A DNA stretch of 64,000 bases from Uloborus plumipes (Eukaryota > Arthropoda > Arachnida > Araneae > Uloboridae): assembly GCA_038373865.1 (NCBI GenBank), contig JAXGGA010000464.1, positions 1 through 64,000 on the forward strand. Direction: 5' to 3'. A program made the position numbers and the translations under genes. A model generated the notes under the pieces. It was not told the DNA's origin and searched no databases. It saw only the letters and a list, made by a program, of their open reading frames with translations. The first letter of the stretch is position 1. Each line of letters opens with the position of its first letter. Of this stretch, positions 10,489 through 21,694 are shown one piece after another.

Positions 10489-12309
10489 GGATCAGGTGGG
10501 GTGAAATGGGTCAAAAAAGAGCAATTTTACAATCAGGTTTTGATAGCAAAAAATATATTAATTCAACAAGTGTATAAACTGCTCAGGATATGCAAATGAC
10601 TCTTCTTATGACATCTGTAGTGAAATATCTCTGCAACAATAAAATATTGATACTGATAAATAAGTTGCAAAATGTGTTGTCAATGACTCATTTTACCCAA
10701 CAGCATGGGGTAAAAGAGGTCTCTGGTGGGGAAAAAGGAGTCATGCTTTGAAGGATTTAATTTCACGATTTATTGAATAGTAATTTTGTGCTTTTGTTCC
10801 TTAATGAAAAAGCAATTAGTATGTAAACATTTCTTGAAAGTAATATTGTCCTCTTGATTCATCTCAGGAAAAGGAATGTCTAGCACTGTTTACGATGAAT
10901 CATAATTCAAAACATCATATCTCTTCTTCTTCACTCATACTTCACTGTATTTTTTAATTTCATTTCACATTATTTTATACATCGTGGGAATGAATGATGG
11001 CATGAAAATCTACTTTTTTGATTCCCCCCCCCCCCCCCGATAGCTTGTTTCCACTTTCCAACTTTTAAAGGTTGCTCTCAATGATCTTTGATTCAGTTAT
11101 AAATTTCTTTAACAGAAAAGCTCTAGTTATTATTTATTTAGTTTTATGTCTGGGTCAGTTTAATTGTTTTTTTTTTTTTTTTATTTCTTTAGTCTTTTTT
11201 AATTTACAATCTTTCTAACCCATTTATGCCCAAGTTTTTTTTTAACAATTCTTTTTCAATTTTTATCTGCTTAAAACTCTTACTTGGACTGGTTTACATC
11301 ATTTTAGGCTTAAAATAGTTCGCCATTGCCATATTTATTAAGTTATTTATTGTCCTGTTTATGAGATATTTAGCAGATATGCGAGCAAAATACGACCTTA
11401 CTTGACTTTTCTTTTGCAAAGTAACATTACAGAAGGCATCTGTGATCAATTTTAAGCAAATCATTTTAAAATAGTTTAATTTTATGAAAAATAAGTTCGC
11501 AAAAAAAAAAAAAAAAAAAACTTACTTTCTGTGGCTACCCATACTAGCTGGATCGTTGCTTGACTGATTTGTCTGAAAATAGCCGTCAATAAATAAAGTC
11601 TGATGTCCCAATAGTGGCTTTAACTGGTTTTCTCAAAAAGAAGGACTATTTAACTTGTAAAAAACAGCTTTAGTAAAAGGATATACCTATTACAGGTTTT
11701 TGTATGCAGTAACTAACAAGCGTCCCGTTTTTAGGCTACTGGGCCTAAATGGGTTAATATTGTCGAGATTGTTAAAATTTCAGGTTTTTTTCTGCTTGTG
11801 CGTAGTTCTCTCTTCTGGTATCTTTTAAAGTTTCTTCTTTAATTTTGGTTATTGGTGTAGGTGAGAGTGTGTTTATAATAGAAGTTCAAATATGCATAAA
11901 AATAAAACTCATGCTTGACTTGCATTGTTCCAATATCGAAGAAACAGCCTCACTTGTTGTTGAGATCTTGGATGTTGATGATGTTCTTTGAACTGAATGA
12001 TTTGAATTTAGCTCTGTAAAATGTTTTCTATAATTTAGCTGCCTAGGCTTCTTTGGTTGGGGAAAATAAGCCACTTTTGTTTTACTACCTGACATATCCT
12101 GCAGGAAGTTCATCGAACAAAAGCTGTGCTTTTAATTTTGGCTTTTTGATTTAATTTGATTATTTTGCAATGTAAGTTTACATATTTGTGTATCAAAAGA
12201 ATGGCAAAGCAATATATTACTTGTTTTAAATTAGTAACTACATACAAAATTAGCTCTATAGTATATGCTAAGCCAAATGCGAAACATGACCCATTTACCC
12301 CAAGCATCA
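10489..12309. mobile_element. Pogo-type TIR transposon relic in the Ig-gene intron
   Basis: The left end GGATCAGGTGGGGTGAAATG (after TA at 10487-10488) and the right end, CATGACCCATTTACCCCAAG facing it, form a terminal inverted repeat whose core is GGGGTRAATGGGTCA. The interior repeats the same words (TTTTACCCAACAGCATGGGG near 10690). On the minus strand it carries a transposase tail relic (11780-12113). Poly-C (11023-11037), poly-T and poly-A tracts are scattered inside. The right boundary is approximate because the end has diverged. Confidence 0.6.
11780..12113 (-). pseudogene. C-terminal relic of a pogo-like transposase
   Basis: The minus strand reads MSGSKTKVAYFPQPKKPRQL, then KISTTSEAVSSILEQCKSSM. 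After a break it continues SPTPITKIKEETLKDTRREN. This low-complexity Ser/Thr/Pro tail followed by a basic stretch resembles the C-terminus of Tigger/pogo transposases. A second copy, on the plus strand, is at 24480-24770. No catalytic part remains here. Confidence 0.45.
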
Positions 12310-13301
12310 TTTAATACCCTGAAAAATTCATTTTTGCTGTTTTTCTTCGACATTTAAGGAATTTATTCCTGAAAATGTGCTCTATGCCGTAGGTTAAAAA
12401 CTTAATGTGTATTTTCATTTAATTTTCTTTAAATCAAAAGTTTTTATGATGATTGCTGTCAGGCTTCTTTTAAGAAACTTGATTTTTAAGCCCAAAGTGC
12501 GTGATACAGTTACAGATCTAAAACCTAACAAAACACAAGCACAGACCATTTTAATTGTGAAAATTTTATTTCTGTTACTCTTTTCCAATAAATTATTTGT
12601 GTTAATGCTGCACCTTCAAAAAAAGGATGAAATTTCATTCTCATGAATCGACTAGTTTGACTTCATTAATTTTTCCAAGCAATGTGATATACAATATACT
12701 TGTATCGAATGTTCTCTGTCTATTGCATGTGTATGTATATCATGATAATTTATGAATGTGTCGTAAACTATGCAAAAGTATAGCGCAGTACAAAATATCT
12801 TACACTTTATTCACCCCAGATACGAATTTTGCATCATATTTTATTTATTGAGAAAAAAATTCCCCATTCCTATTAATAATTAAAAACGAAATATTCTACA
12901 AATCGAATGTGTCAAAAAATACTTAAGTAAAATACCTTTCGGCAAGCATATATTTAAATACATGTTTAGAAGCATTTCTTATTACGTAATTTCTTTGGAG
13001 TTGAAATTATTCATGTTCGTTTCTGCTAAACTGAAAATGTAAAGTGAATAAAGATGGTATGATTTGTTACTCAAATAATAAATTTTAAAACTGTATGTTA
13101 TTAGAGCGATAAAAATAATTTTTCTACGTTCGAAGTTAATATTTTTAAAATAAAAATTTAAACAAAGTTTAAAATATTCTTTTAACACAGGTAATGTGTT
13201 ATTCTCAAAAAGTAACTTTGGTAAATTTTTAACTCGTTGTGGGTTTAATTAGTAGTCTTCGGAATTTTTTGAGTAAGATTTCCAAAGGAAAAAAAAAGGT
13301 G

Positions 13302-14621
13302 TGGTTGGTTCGGGTAAGTGGGCCACTGGGGTAAGTGGGCCACCCCCTTAAAACTGAAATGCGCATATGGTTTTTATACTTTTTTGTACTGATCATGTCA
13401 AATTACATCACAGTGATTGCTTTTGCATATATTTGGGTTTCATGGAACTTTTTTTGGATCATATAATTTATGTCAAAAAAAATTCCAAAAAAATTTTTTT
13501 TTTGCAAGTTCAAGCAACATTTTTCAAAGAAGTGTTTCAATGTTAATTTTTATTATTTTTTCTATGTTCATCAAGTTTTCTTGTAGGGTTTAACCTAAAA
13601 TACACATTGCAATAAGAATTTTTATGCAAAGTATTATTAATAAGTGTTTAAGGGGAGGGGTCCCACTTACCCGTGGTTTTTCTCTATTAGGGTAAGTGGG
13701 CCCCCTCACTATGGTGTAAGTGGGCCCCCTCATAATAATGATGATTTCAAAATGAAAAGTAGTTTTGATGAAGCAATTTCTACGACGAAATGAAAGATAA
13801 TTATGGAGACCTAGAAGAAATTGATGGTTCAGCTACAAAAACTGCAAAAGCTGGTAACTATGTATTTGTGAAACTTGCATCAAAGAAAACCATAAAGTAT
13901 TTTGAAGGTCTAATTTTAAAATATGGTACAAATGAAAAAAAATACTGCAAAATTTGATAGAAAGAATAGAAATAACTACACTTTTTATTGGTTTGATGTA
14001 GGTGATGTTAGAATTATAACTGAGGATGAAATGATAATGTTTCTCCCTCAGAAAACTTCAAAAAGACACTGCCATTAAGTGTTTTAATTTTTTTTTCAAC
14101 CTATAATTTTTTTCTATTTTACCAAAATTGATCTTAATCGACTCCATTATGTTTATTCAACATTAATTTATATGTAAAAGCAAAAAATGCGCCTAACGGC
14201 TTTTAATGAATTTCACAGACATAATTGTTTTGTATTCCGCTTTATAATTTTCTGTCATACACATTTAAATGTGAGTAGATATCTCATTAATGGATACATT
14301 TACAGAAAAATATTCCCTACTAAAATTTTCCATACTTTGTTAGGTAGGACCCACAAACACCTTTCCAAAATATGCTCACTTTAAATATAAATAAATGTAG
14401 GGTGGCCCACTTACCCCTTCGTAGGGGGTAAGTGGGCCACTCGCGCCATTTTGTAAATAATAAGATAGGTAAAAATATTTAAAGCATTTTTTTAGGAAGC
14501 AATGCTGAACTTGTGTTTATCAATAATGTTCAAGAAAAATAAGTCAAAAAATTTAAGCTGTTTGGCTTTAAAACTTTTGCATAAGGCTTCAAAAACGGGG
14601 CCCACTTACCCTAACCAACCC
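13302..14621. mobile_element. Non-autonomous pogo-type element with GGGTAAGTGGGCC termini, uninterrupted copy
   Basis: The left end TGGTTGGTTCGGGTAAGTGG and right end CCCACTTACCCTAACCAACC are inverted repeats. TA follows the right end at 14622-14623. The subterminal GGTAAGTGGGCC word recurs at 13330, 13690, 13710 and 14400-14440 in both orientations. The element keeps only the 3' end of a transposase-like frame (13790-14078). Its body aligns with 28776-33515 minus the foldback insert, so it documents the pre-insertion sequence. Confidence 0.83.
13790..14078 (+). pseudogene. Transposase C-terminal remnant inside the 13.3-14.6 kb element
   Basis: The frame gives KAGNYVFVKLASKKTIKYFE and GLILKYGTNEKKYCKI. 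After a one-base slip it gives RKNRNNYTFYWFDVGDVRII, TEDEMIMFLPQKTSKRHCH and a TAA at 14076-14078. The pattern (a small beta-rich domain, then FxxxDVxDV and LPxx) is one I associate with the C-termini of arthropod pogo/jerky-like proteins. The N-terminal DNA-binding and catalytic parts are absent, so it cannot encode an active enzyme. Confidence 0.5.
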
Positions 14622-14768
14622 TATGTTTAGTGTATGTAAAGTATTATTCAATAAATTATTTAAACAAATTATCATAAAGTCTTATCTTGCTGATTAATAT
14701 GACAAAGTTTTAAATGTGTGCATAGTTGAACTTGATCTTTGTAATTTAATGTCATTTTTATTTTACAG

Positions 14769-14867
14769 CTCCGGTATCAACCGATTGGAAAACGTCAATC
14801 ATTGATGTTGAGAGGCGAGAAAATACCAATACGCCAGGAAAACAGCAAAAATATGGTGATGGCAGAG
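14769..14867 (+). CDS. Lachesin/DIP-like Ig protein, stalk exon 2
   Basis: This 99-bp exon lies between a TTTTACAG acceptor (ending 14768) and a weaker GTAAAA donor at 14868. It is again phase 1 at both ends and a multiple of three. It encodes TPVSTDWKTSIIDVERRENT followed by NTPGKQQKYGDGR, a charged hydrophilic linker without a recognisable domain. It is preceded by a 6.4 kb intron that holds several transposon relics. The evidence is splice signals, phase and in-frame connection to the terminal exon. Without transcript data it could be an alternatively used cassette. Confidence 0.72.
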
Positions 14868-16776
14868 GTAAAAATAATAATGTTTTTTGCACTTTAATAG
14901 GCGTCATAAAAGTGATTTTTTTATTTTCAGTGTATGAACCATGTTCTATTCACGTCAACCTTTCTCCATGGCAAAATTGTCAATGAATTTAAAACAATCA
15001 TGTACTATTAATCAAAAAACGAACTTTTGTTGCCAAACTGAGTTATAACAAACATGCATCTGTTTTTGCCGAATTAAAGTTTTTTAAAGTAAGGACAACA
15101 GCGAGGTTTTGAAGCACGGATAAGTAATAATAACAATATTTTCTTCGATGTAGTGAATCCAACAAGCAATTGTTATTGAGTTATAAAGAACATAAACATG
15201 GCTAAAATGAATATTTTGAAAGATCTAAGCACAAGGTCTCAGACCTTGATTTTTCTCTCAGTTCATGATGTTATTTTTCTTTTCAAATTTGTTTTACATC
15301 CCTAACAATGCTTTTTTTAAACCTACTGAGTTTTTTTTTTGAGAACTAAGAACTTGCTAGTTGTTGGTTATAATGCCATTTTTAACCTTCATTTTTTGTA
15401 AAATTATGTTTATAAACAAGAACAAGCCAGAACGATATTGAAAATAATTCATATTAACGAATAAAAAAAAGCATTTTATATTCATTATTATCCCATCGTC
15501 GATGAAAGTAATGCATTGAATTATTTGTTTCAGATGCATTTATTAGTCCTATTAAAAAAGATTGAAGTGAATAAATTTCTTATATGCATATTATATTACA
15601 GTTTACATGATATCTGCTTAAAGTAAAGTAACTATTGTTAGCACATGGTTCTTGATTTCTTTTATTATTATTATAGTTACTCATTGAGATTATAAATAGT
15701 GTTGTATAGACATTTTTGCTTACAGTTCTATGACTTTTTTCTAATAAGTTGCCTAATACACGAAATTTTCAATTAGTTAAATAGAAACCTCAATATATGA
15801 AATTACTTAAACACTTTTCTCTTACAGTTTAAAGTTATGAATTTACTATAATTTTTGAATAACAGAAAACTTGATTTTTGATACGAGAAACTATTTAAGA
15901 AATTAATGTTTTGGTTTAGAATATTCTAATATTAGAAAATCAATGCTTGGGTCGGGATTGTAGTGTATTACTATAAAGGGGTTATAGTTTGTCTGACCAC
16001 TCCTTGTGGAACATTTTGATCTTTTCTTTAATTCTCATCAATTGTCTTAAAAAAGATTAGTGTGTTGAAATGGCGTTAAAAGGTATAAATAAATCAATGA
16101 AATCAACGTGTTTGGTTCAGAATATTCTGCATTTACCTATTTTAAGAGTATATCTCATGTAGTTCTCTTAAAGAGTTTTATATATAGTTATCTGTTAGGG
16201 TATAAGAACTCAACTCACATTCATAAAAATTATAGTAACCTAAAAATCCCATAACTAAAAATGTATGTAACGATAAACTTGAACCTAACCGCATAACAAA
16301 GAAAAAACAAGCAAAAATGGCTACGAATGACTTCGTTATCTTTTCGGCAACGACTTCAATTCTGATGTTTAAAAGTAGTATCGATGATGTTCAACGAAAA
16401 AAAAACTTTTTTTTTACTCTTTTGAACAATTTTCAGCTGTGCTTTTGGAGTCAGTTCTACTTTTTTTCTAAAATATTTTTTACTATCTGTGAAACCCTCT
16501 TAAAGCAAATGCTTGGCAATATCCTGTTATTTAATTCATTTCATTGGGATGAGCATGGCATGAAGTGCCTGATAAGTTGATTGTCGCGTCAAGCATATCC
16601 ATCGATTCTTTCAAGTTTCTAATTGGTTACACTTCCTGAAAACCGACGATTCGAAATTTAAGTTAACTAAATCGCCTTAATTTACAAACAGTTTCGTAAA
16701 AGCTGTTTCTTTCTTCTCTCTACCTTGTTGCAATTACTACACCAATGCTTTCCTTAAATTGCTATTTATTTTACAG
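14868..16776. other. Last intron, no recognised insert
   Basis: AT-rich sequence without a repeat family or coding exon that I can identify. GT (14868) and AG (16775-16776) define the intron. Confidence 0.55.
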
Positions 16777-16892
16777 ATGATTTCCCGGAGATAGAAAGCT
16801 CCTCCGAGAAAACAACAGGATGGACTACACACTTGTTGGTTGTTTGCATGGTGGTTATTGCTTTGGCAGAGCTACTGATATGTTCTCGGTAA
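16777..16892 (+). CDS. Lachesin/DIP-like Ig protein, terminal exon with hydrophobic (GPI-signal-like) tail
   Basis: The last coding exon starts after TATTTTACAG (AG 16775-16776). It encodes DDFPEIESSSEKTTGWTTH, then the hydrophobic run LLVVCMVVIALAELLICSR, then a TAA stop at 16890-16892. A small-residue patch (SSS), a short spacer and about 18 hydrophobic residues ending almost at the C-terminus is the layout of a GPI-anchor addition signal. That is how lachesin and DIP proteins attach to the plasma membrane outer leaflet. A short single-pass transmembrane tail is the alternative, though there is almost no cytoplasmic part. Joined with the other four exons, the window gives about 236 residues of continuous reading frame without an internal stop, which strongly supports the gene model. 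Confidence 0.87.
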
Positions 16893-17862
16893 CACGCAAG
16901 TGTATAATAGAGAGTTAAATAACGGACCTCGACGATAGATAATGTATTTCATACTACATTTGACAAAGTGGAAAGGTGTATCTATAGAATAAGCCTATGG
17001 AAAACAACTCTCCATTGTACATAAAATGTTGAGTCAATTTTCTGACTGCATTGTTAATGATTTATCAACTTGAGAAGCAACCGTATACGATTAGCAGCTA
17101 AATATAATTTTCTCTGTATATAAACTTTATACGAATTTGTGCCAAGTATATATGCCATAATATTATAAATAATTGTGCCAAATATGAATATTGTTAAATT
17201 TATTACTGCATTATATTAATGTATAAGGCATGATGATTTTGCATTGCAAATTATTAGTTTCTTAATTTCTGGCTTTAGATCTTATATTGAAGATTTTGAA
17301 ATTACTTTGGGAAAAACATTCACTGACGACCAGCGTAGTGCTTTATCATTTTTGGTTTAGTGTAAAAAATGAACTTCACATTAATTGAAGTTTAGAAACG
17401 TTCGTACTTTAACCAAAAATAAAACAAAAACGAAGTGGTATTGCACAAAACAGGAATACATAAATCTACATATTTTAAAACATCAACCTATCAAAATAAA
17501 TAACACGTGTGCTTATATTTCAATTAAGTTTTAGCATTATAGTTGAGCTTAGCACATTAATAAACAGTTGCTTACTGTTAGATAATAATTTATGTTTGTG
17601 CATGACCCACCTTGGATTTGTTTCGTGTTTGAAATCAAAATATTTTAAAATTTGTATTAACCAATAAAATATCGTGCAAAACATATTCAGACAGTGCTTT
17701 TAGAAAACTAAACTTATTTTGAGACTTATAACTTAAACAAGTAAAAGAAAAATCAGTGAGTCTCGTTCGTAAGATTTATGAAAAATATGTATATTGTATT
17801 TATATTTTACGCTCAATATTTCTTTTCAAGTTTAATAAAGAAAGATATATACTTAAACATCA
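16893..17862 (+). other. Probable 3' UTR of the lachesin/DIP-like gene
   Basis: AT-rich non-coding sequence follows the TAA stop. The best polyadenylation site is the AATAAA at 17834-17839, followed about 25 bases later by a TTTGTTTGTTTTTTT U/GU-rich tract. An earlier AATAAA at 17495-17500 is an alternative. The end is therefore approximate. Confidence 0.5.
17834..17839 (+). promoter_or_regulatory. Candidate poly(A) signal of the Ig gene
   Basis: Canonical AATAAA with a downstream GT/T-rich element at about 17862-17877, about 0.94 kb past the stop codon. The hexamer is common by chance in such AT-rich DNA, so the downstream element is the main support. Confidence 0.45.
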
Positions 17863-18243
17863 TTTGTTTGTTTTTTTAATGCCCAGTCACTTTCAATGCA
17901 AAAAGTTTCATGAAGGTTGAAAAGATTTATGTGTTCAAAATATTTTCCTTTTATCAGCTTCCAGTTAAGACAATCTTAAACAAAGTAGCAATGCATTAGG
18001 CCCAAAAGAAACCCCCAAAAGAAAGCCAAAAAGAAGCAAAAAAAATAAATAAATACGGCAATACTCGTATGAAATAGTTGTACAGATTTTTTTAAATTAC
18101 AGGCTGAAACTATATTTTTTTACCAATTTATTAAATGTACATAAAATACAGAAAACTTTTCAGATAGTTTACAAAAGGGCTGATTAATAAAATCGTTCTT
18201 TTTTTTTTGCTTGCATAAATAAATAGAAATAGTTGAAACGGTA

Positions 18244-18515
18244 TAGTTATTGGCCGCTTAAGCGGCCACATGCCTGTATATTTGAATTCAAAATAAATAA
18301 AGCAGTTTCACATAAATCAAAAGTTAGTTTTATGGTAGTACATTTGTTAAAGAGTTCATATTATTTATAAGCAGTTTTGAGGATGTATTTTGAACAAAGT
18401 CAACATAAAATACGAGTATCAGCAACAGTTATTCGCTACCTTAATATACAGTTATTGGCCATGAAAGTTTCCTGTTACTGGCCACCTGAAAAAAATAACT
18501 GGAGTGCAATAACTA
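18244..18515. mobile_element. MITE with TAGTTATTGGCC termini
   Basis: The left end TAGTTATTGGCCGCTTAAGC is mirrored by CAATAACTA at the right end, both next to TA (18242-18243, 18516-18517). Subterminal GGCCAC / GTGGCC and TTATTGGCC words recur near both ends (18465, 18480). Non-coding, just downstream of the Ig gene. Confidence 0.65.
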
Positions 18516-18804
18516 TAATTATATTTTAAGTTTTTAGACATATTTACACGTTCATAGGTACCTTCAAACATACGGACCATCGAAATATCTATTTTGACCC
18601 CGCTCGAGTAAATTATAAAGAGTATATATATTTATATATACTTTTTATATATATTTCTCTTGATGTCTGTAAATACGTACGTTTGTATCTCGCATCCTTT
18701 AAAAATGGTATGCCGCAGAAGTGTATTATAGACCCTAGGCATAATTTTATATACAAGATAAGCTGCAGCTTCTACCTAAAGTTACAAATATTAGCGGTAT
18801 AATC

Positions 18805-19330
18805 TATATCTATAAAAATGAGTGTATGTATATATATATACTTGTTCTCTATACAAATCCACAGTTTGCGTCAGATTTTCATCAAACTTGACACAGAGGT
18901 TCCTTGATGCCCTAGAATTCTCATAGGCGGGGTCTTGAAATTTTAAAAAATCTAAAAAGCTCAAATTTAAATTTTTGTCAAAAAATGACCCTTTTATAGG
19001 AATCTAGCCTATTTATATTGTAATCGAGATAGGCCTTTTAGTATTCAAATTGATAAAATTTAAGATTTTTAAATATTAGTATTTTCCAACAATGATTACG
19101 ATTAAAGTAATGAATTTTCAATTTAAGGCTCACCTATTTCCTTTTAGCATTGAAATAAGTAAAAAACAATCATAATTCATGTGGACTTTATAAAAAACCC
19201 CAAGGATTTGAATTTCAAATTTGCAATGCGACAACAGTTGCGTCTGTAATGGAGATAAGCCTTCAGAACGAGAAACAGATTTATTTCAGACAGATTTATT
19301 AGATTGAGTTATAATAATTTTTACTTTGTA
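18805..19330 (+). repeat. Dispersed repeat starting CTATATCTATAAAAATG
   Basis: The opening, followed by a TA run and CAGTTTGCGTCAGATTTTCA, is worded like repeats very common in arthropod genomes, sometimes assigned to Helitrons. I see no clear Helitron hairpin-CTAG end, so the class is open. Confidence 0.3.
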
Positions 19331-19611
19331 GGTGGGAACAGTTAATAGAGAAAAGTTAATATTTTGAATTTGGCGGGTGAATTTGATGCAATTTTTTCAC
19401 TTCCATGTGCATATATTTCATGCCAGTGGACGCGGCAAAGCACAGACAACATTTCTCTTTAATTTTCACCTTTTGATAAGATTATTTTTCTGTAAACGTT
19501 TAACTTTCTGTAATATTTTAGTTTTTTTCAAAGTTTGTACCTAAGAGACTGATTGATGCAAATTATTTTATACCCATATGAATAGAACTCTTTCAAACTT
19601 ATTTTCCCTGA

Positions 19612-21180
19612 ATGCATGTTTTTTGGGAAGACCATATGCTTTTGTTCCCCCTCTCATGGACTTAAAATTAATTAAACCAAAAAATAATGATATATTTATT
19701 AATAGCTGTATTATCTACCCAATATGTCATGAAATTTAATTTATTAAATCATTGAACAATAAATTAGATCATTGATGAAAACAAGAAATAATACTCCTCT
19801 GACGCCTGAGCATTATGCATTCATAATTATAAAGCACTAAATACTTTCTTGAGAAATTAATTAACATAAAGGAACTCTAAATATTTATATTATAGGCAAT
19901 ACCCAATCTTGTGATTGGGATATTTCTGTTTTTAATTGCAGAATTTCTTAAATATCACATGAATATCAGGAAAAGAAATGAGGTCTTTTCGTTTGATGTA
20001 GGATATTTTATGACAAATTTCATTTTACGGGCTACTAACTGAGCATGGTGATAAAGAGCTATTAATTTCAGCATCGAATTCCATTTTACCTTATTAACAG
20101 TTAAATATTTACAAAATAGTTAAATAAATAATTTAATATAAAGCCATGCTTGAAGAATTAAAATTAGTGCAACTAATTTATTCCCATACTGATCTTTACA
20201 AAATTGACATGTGTTGAGCACTGATAAGAACTGACAAGAATAAGTTTACTCACTAAAATACTAGTTCACAGATACTATAAAGCGTACATTCTATTTTCTA
20301 CAAAATAATACTGCAACAAAGAACAAGGGTATCCTCCTGTTTATAGCCATCAATCAGGAACATCCCAATCACAAGATTGGGTATTGCTTATGAGATAAAT
20401 ATTCGAAGCTCCTTTATTTTAATTGATTTTTCAAGAAATTCTTTAGTACTTACCCCTTTATACCATTGTTCTTTGTTGCAGTATTATTTTGTAGAAAATA
20501 GAATGTATGCTTTACAGTATCTGTGAACTAGTATTTTAGTGAGCAAACTTTTTCTTGTCAGTTCTTATCAGTGCTGAACACATGTCAGTTTTGTAAAGAT
20601 CAGTATGGAAATAAGTTAGTTGCACTAATTTTAATTCTTCAAGCATGGCTTTATATAAAATTATTTATTTAACTATTTTGTAAATGTTGAACTGTTAATA
20701 AGGTAAAATGGAATTCGATGCTGAAATTAATAGCTCTTTATCACCATGCTCAGTTAGTCGCCCATAAAATGAAATTTGTCATAAAATATCCTACATCAAA
20801 CGAAAAGACCTCATTTCTTTTCATGATATCCATGTGATATTCAAGAAATTCTGCAATTAAAAACAGGAATATCCCAATCACAACATTGGGTATTGCTTAT
20901 AACATAAATATTTAGAGCTCCTTTATGTTAATTAATTTCTCAAGAAAGTATTTAGTGCTTTATAATTATGAATGCATCATGCTCTGGCATCAGAGAAATA
21001 CTATTTCCTGTTTTCATCAATTATCTAATTTATTGTTCAATGATTTAATCAATTGAATTTCATGACATATTGGGTAGATAATACAGCTATTAATAAATAT
21101 ATCATTATTTTTTGGTTTAATTAATTTTAAGTCCATGAGAGGGGGAACAAAAGCATATGGTCGTCGCGAAAAACATGCAT
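19612..21180. repeat. Large imperfect inverted repeat (arms about 0.7 kb)
   Basis: The left arm (19612-20320) and right arm (20465-21180) are reverse complements. Landmarks are CCATATGCTTTTGTTCCCCC at 19631 against its complement ending near 21160, CCCAATCTTGTGATTGGG at 19901 against 20872-20890, and TTCTATTTTCTACAAAATAA at 20290 against 20480-20500. The roughly 145-bp centre contains an extra partial copy of the arm motif (CCCAATCACAAGATTGGG, 20364). A 78-codon open frame on the minus strand at the right arm (21017-21253) is simply arm sequence. It is a foldback-type element, or an inverted duplication of one. Confidence 0.85.
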
Positions 21181-21694
21181 ATACTGTCAGCAGGATATCT
21201 CTTAATGGAAGAAATAACCAAAAGTAAACTCTTTTTCTGTGAATAGTTAACATATCAGTGGCTTGTTTAAAAAAAAAGTTTCTACTGCTCCCCCTTTATG
21301 AGAAAAATGGCTGCCAAGATGGCCAAAAACGCATGTTTTTGCCTTATGGCTTATCTTTAAGCTTAAATATTTCCAAGAAGGAGTGAGAAATCAAAGTTAT
21401 GCATTGTGTAACCATTTATAGTAAACATCTGTACACTACCAGAAAGTGAGTAAACCTTTGGTTATGTCTTCCTTTTTTTGGAATAAATTCCCCAATTTTA
21501 GCAAAATCGGCAAAATCGAGTTTTTGTGATTACAACTTCAAAGAGCCCTGTACCTTAGCAATTTTTATTATGAACATTCTAGTATTTTTTTCGGAATGCC
21601 TGGAGTAACTAGTTTCCATAGATATCTAACACTTTTATTTTGCATGAGTACGATCTTTTATAAAAAATTAATAAATGACATCACTTTTTTAGTA

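Noticed and set aside
21017..21253. 78-codon minus-strand frame
   Set aside because: It lies in an arm of the 1.57 kb inverted repeat, and the other arm does not keep the frame open.
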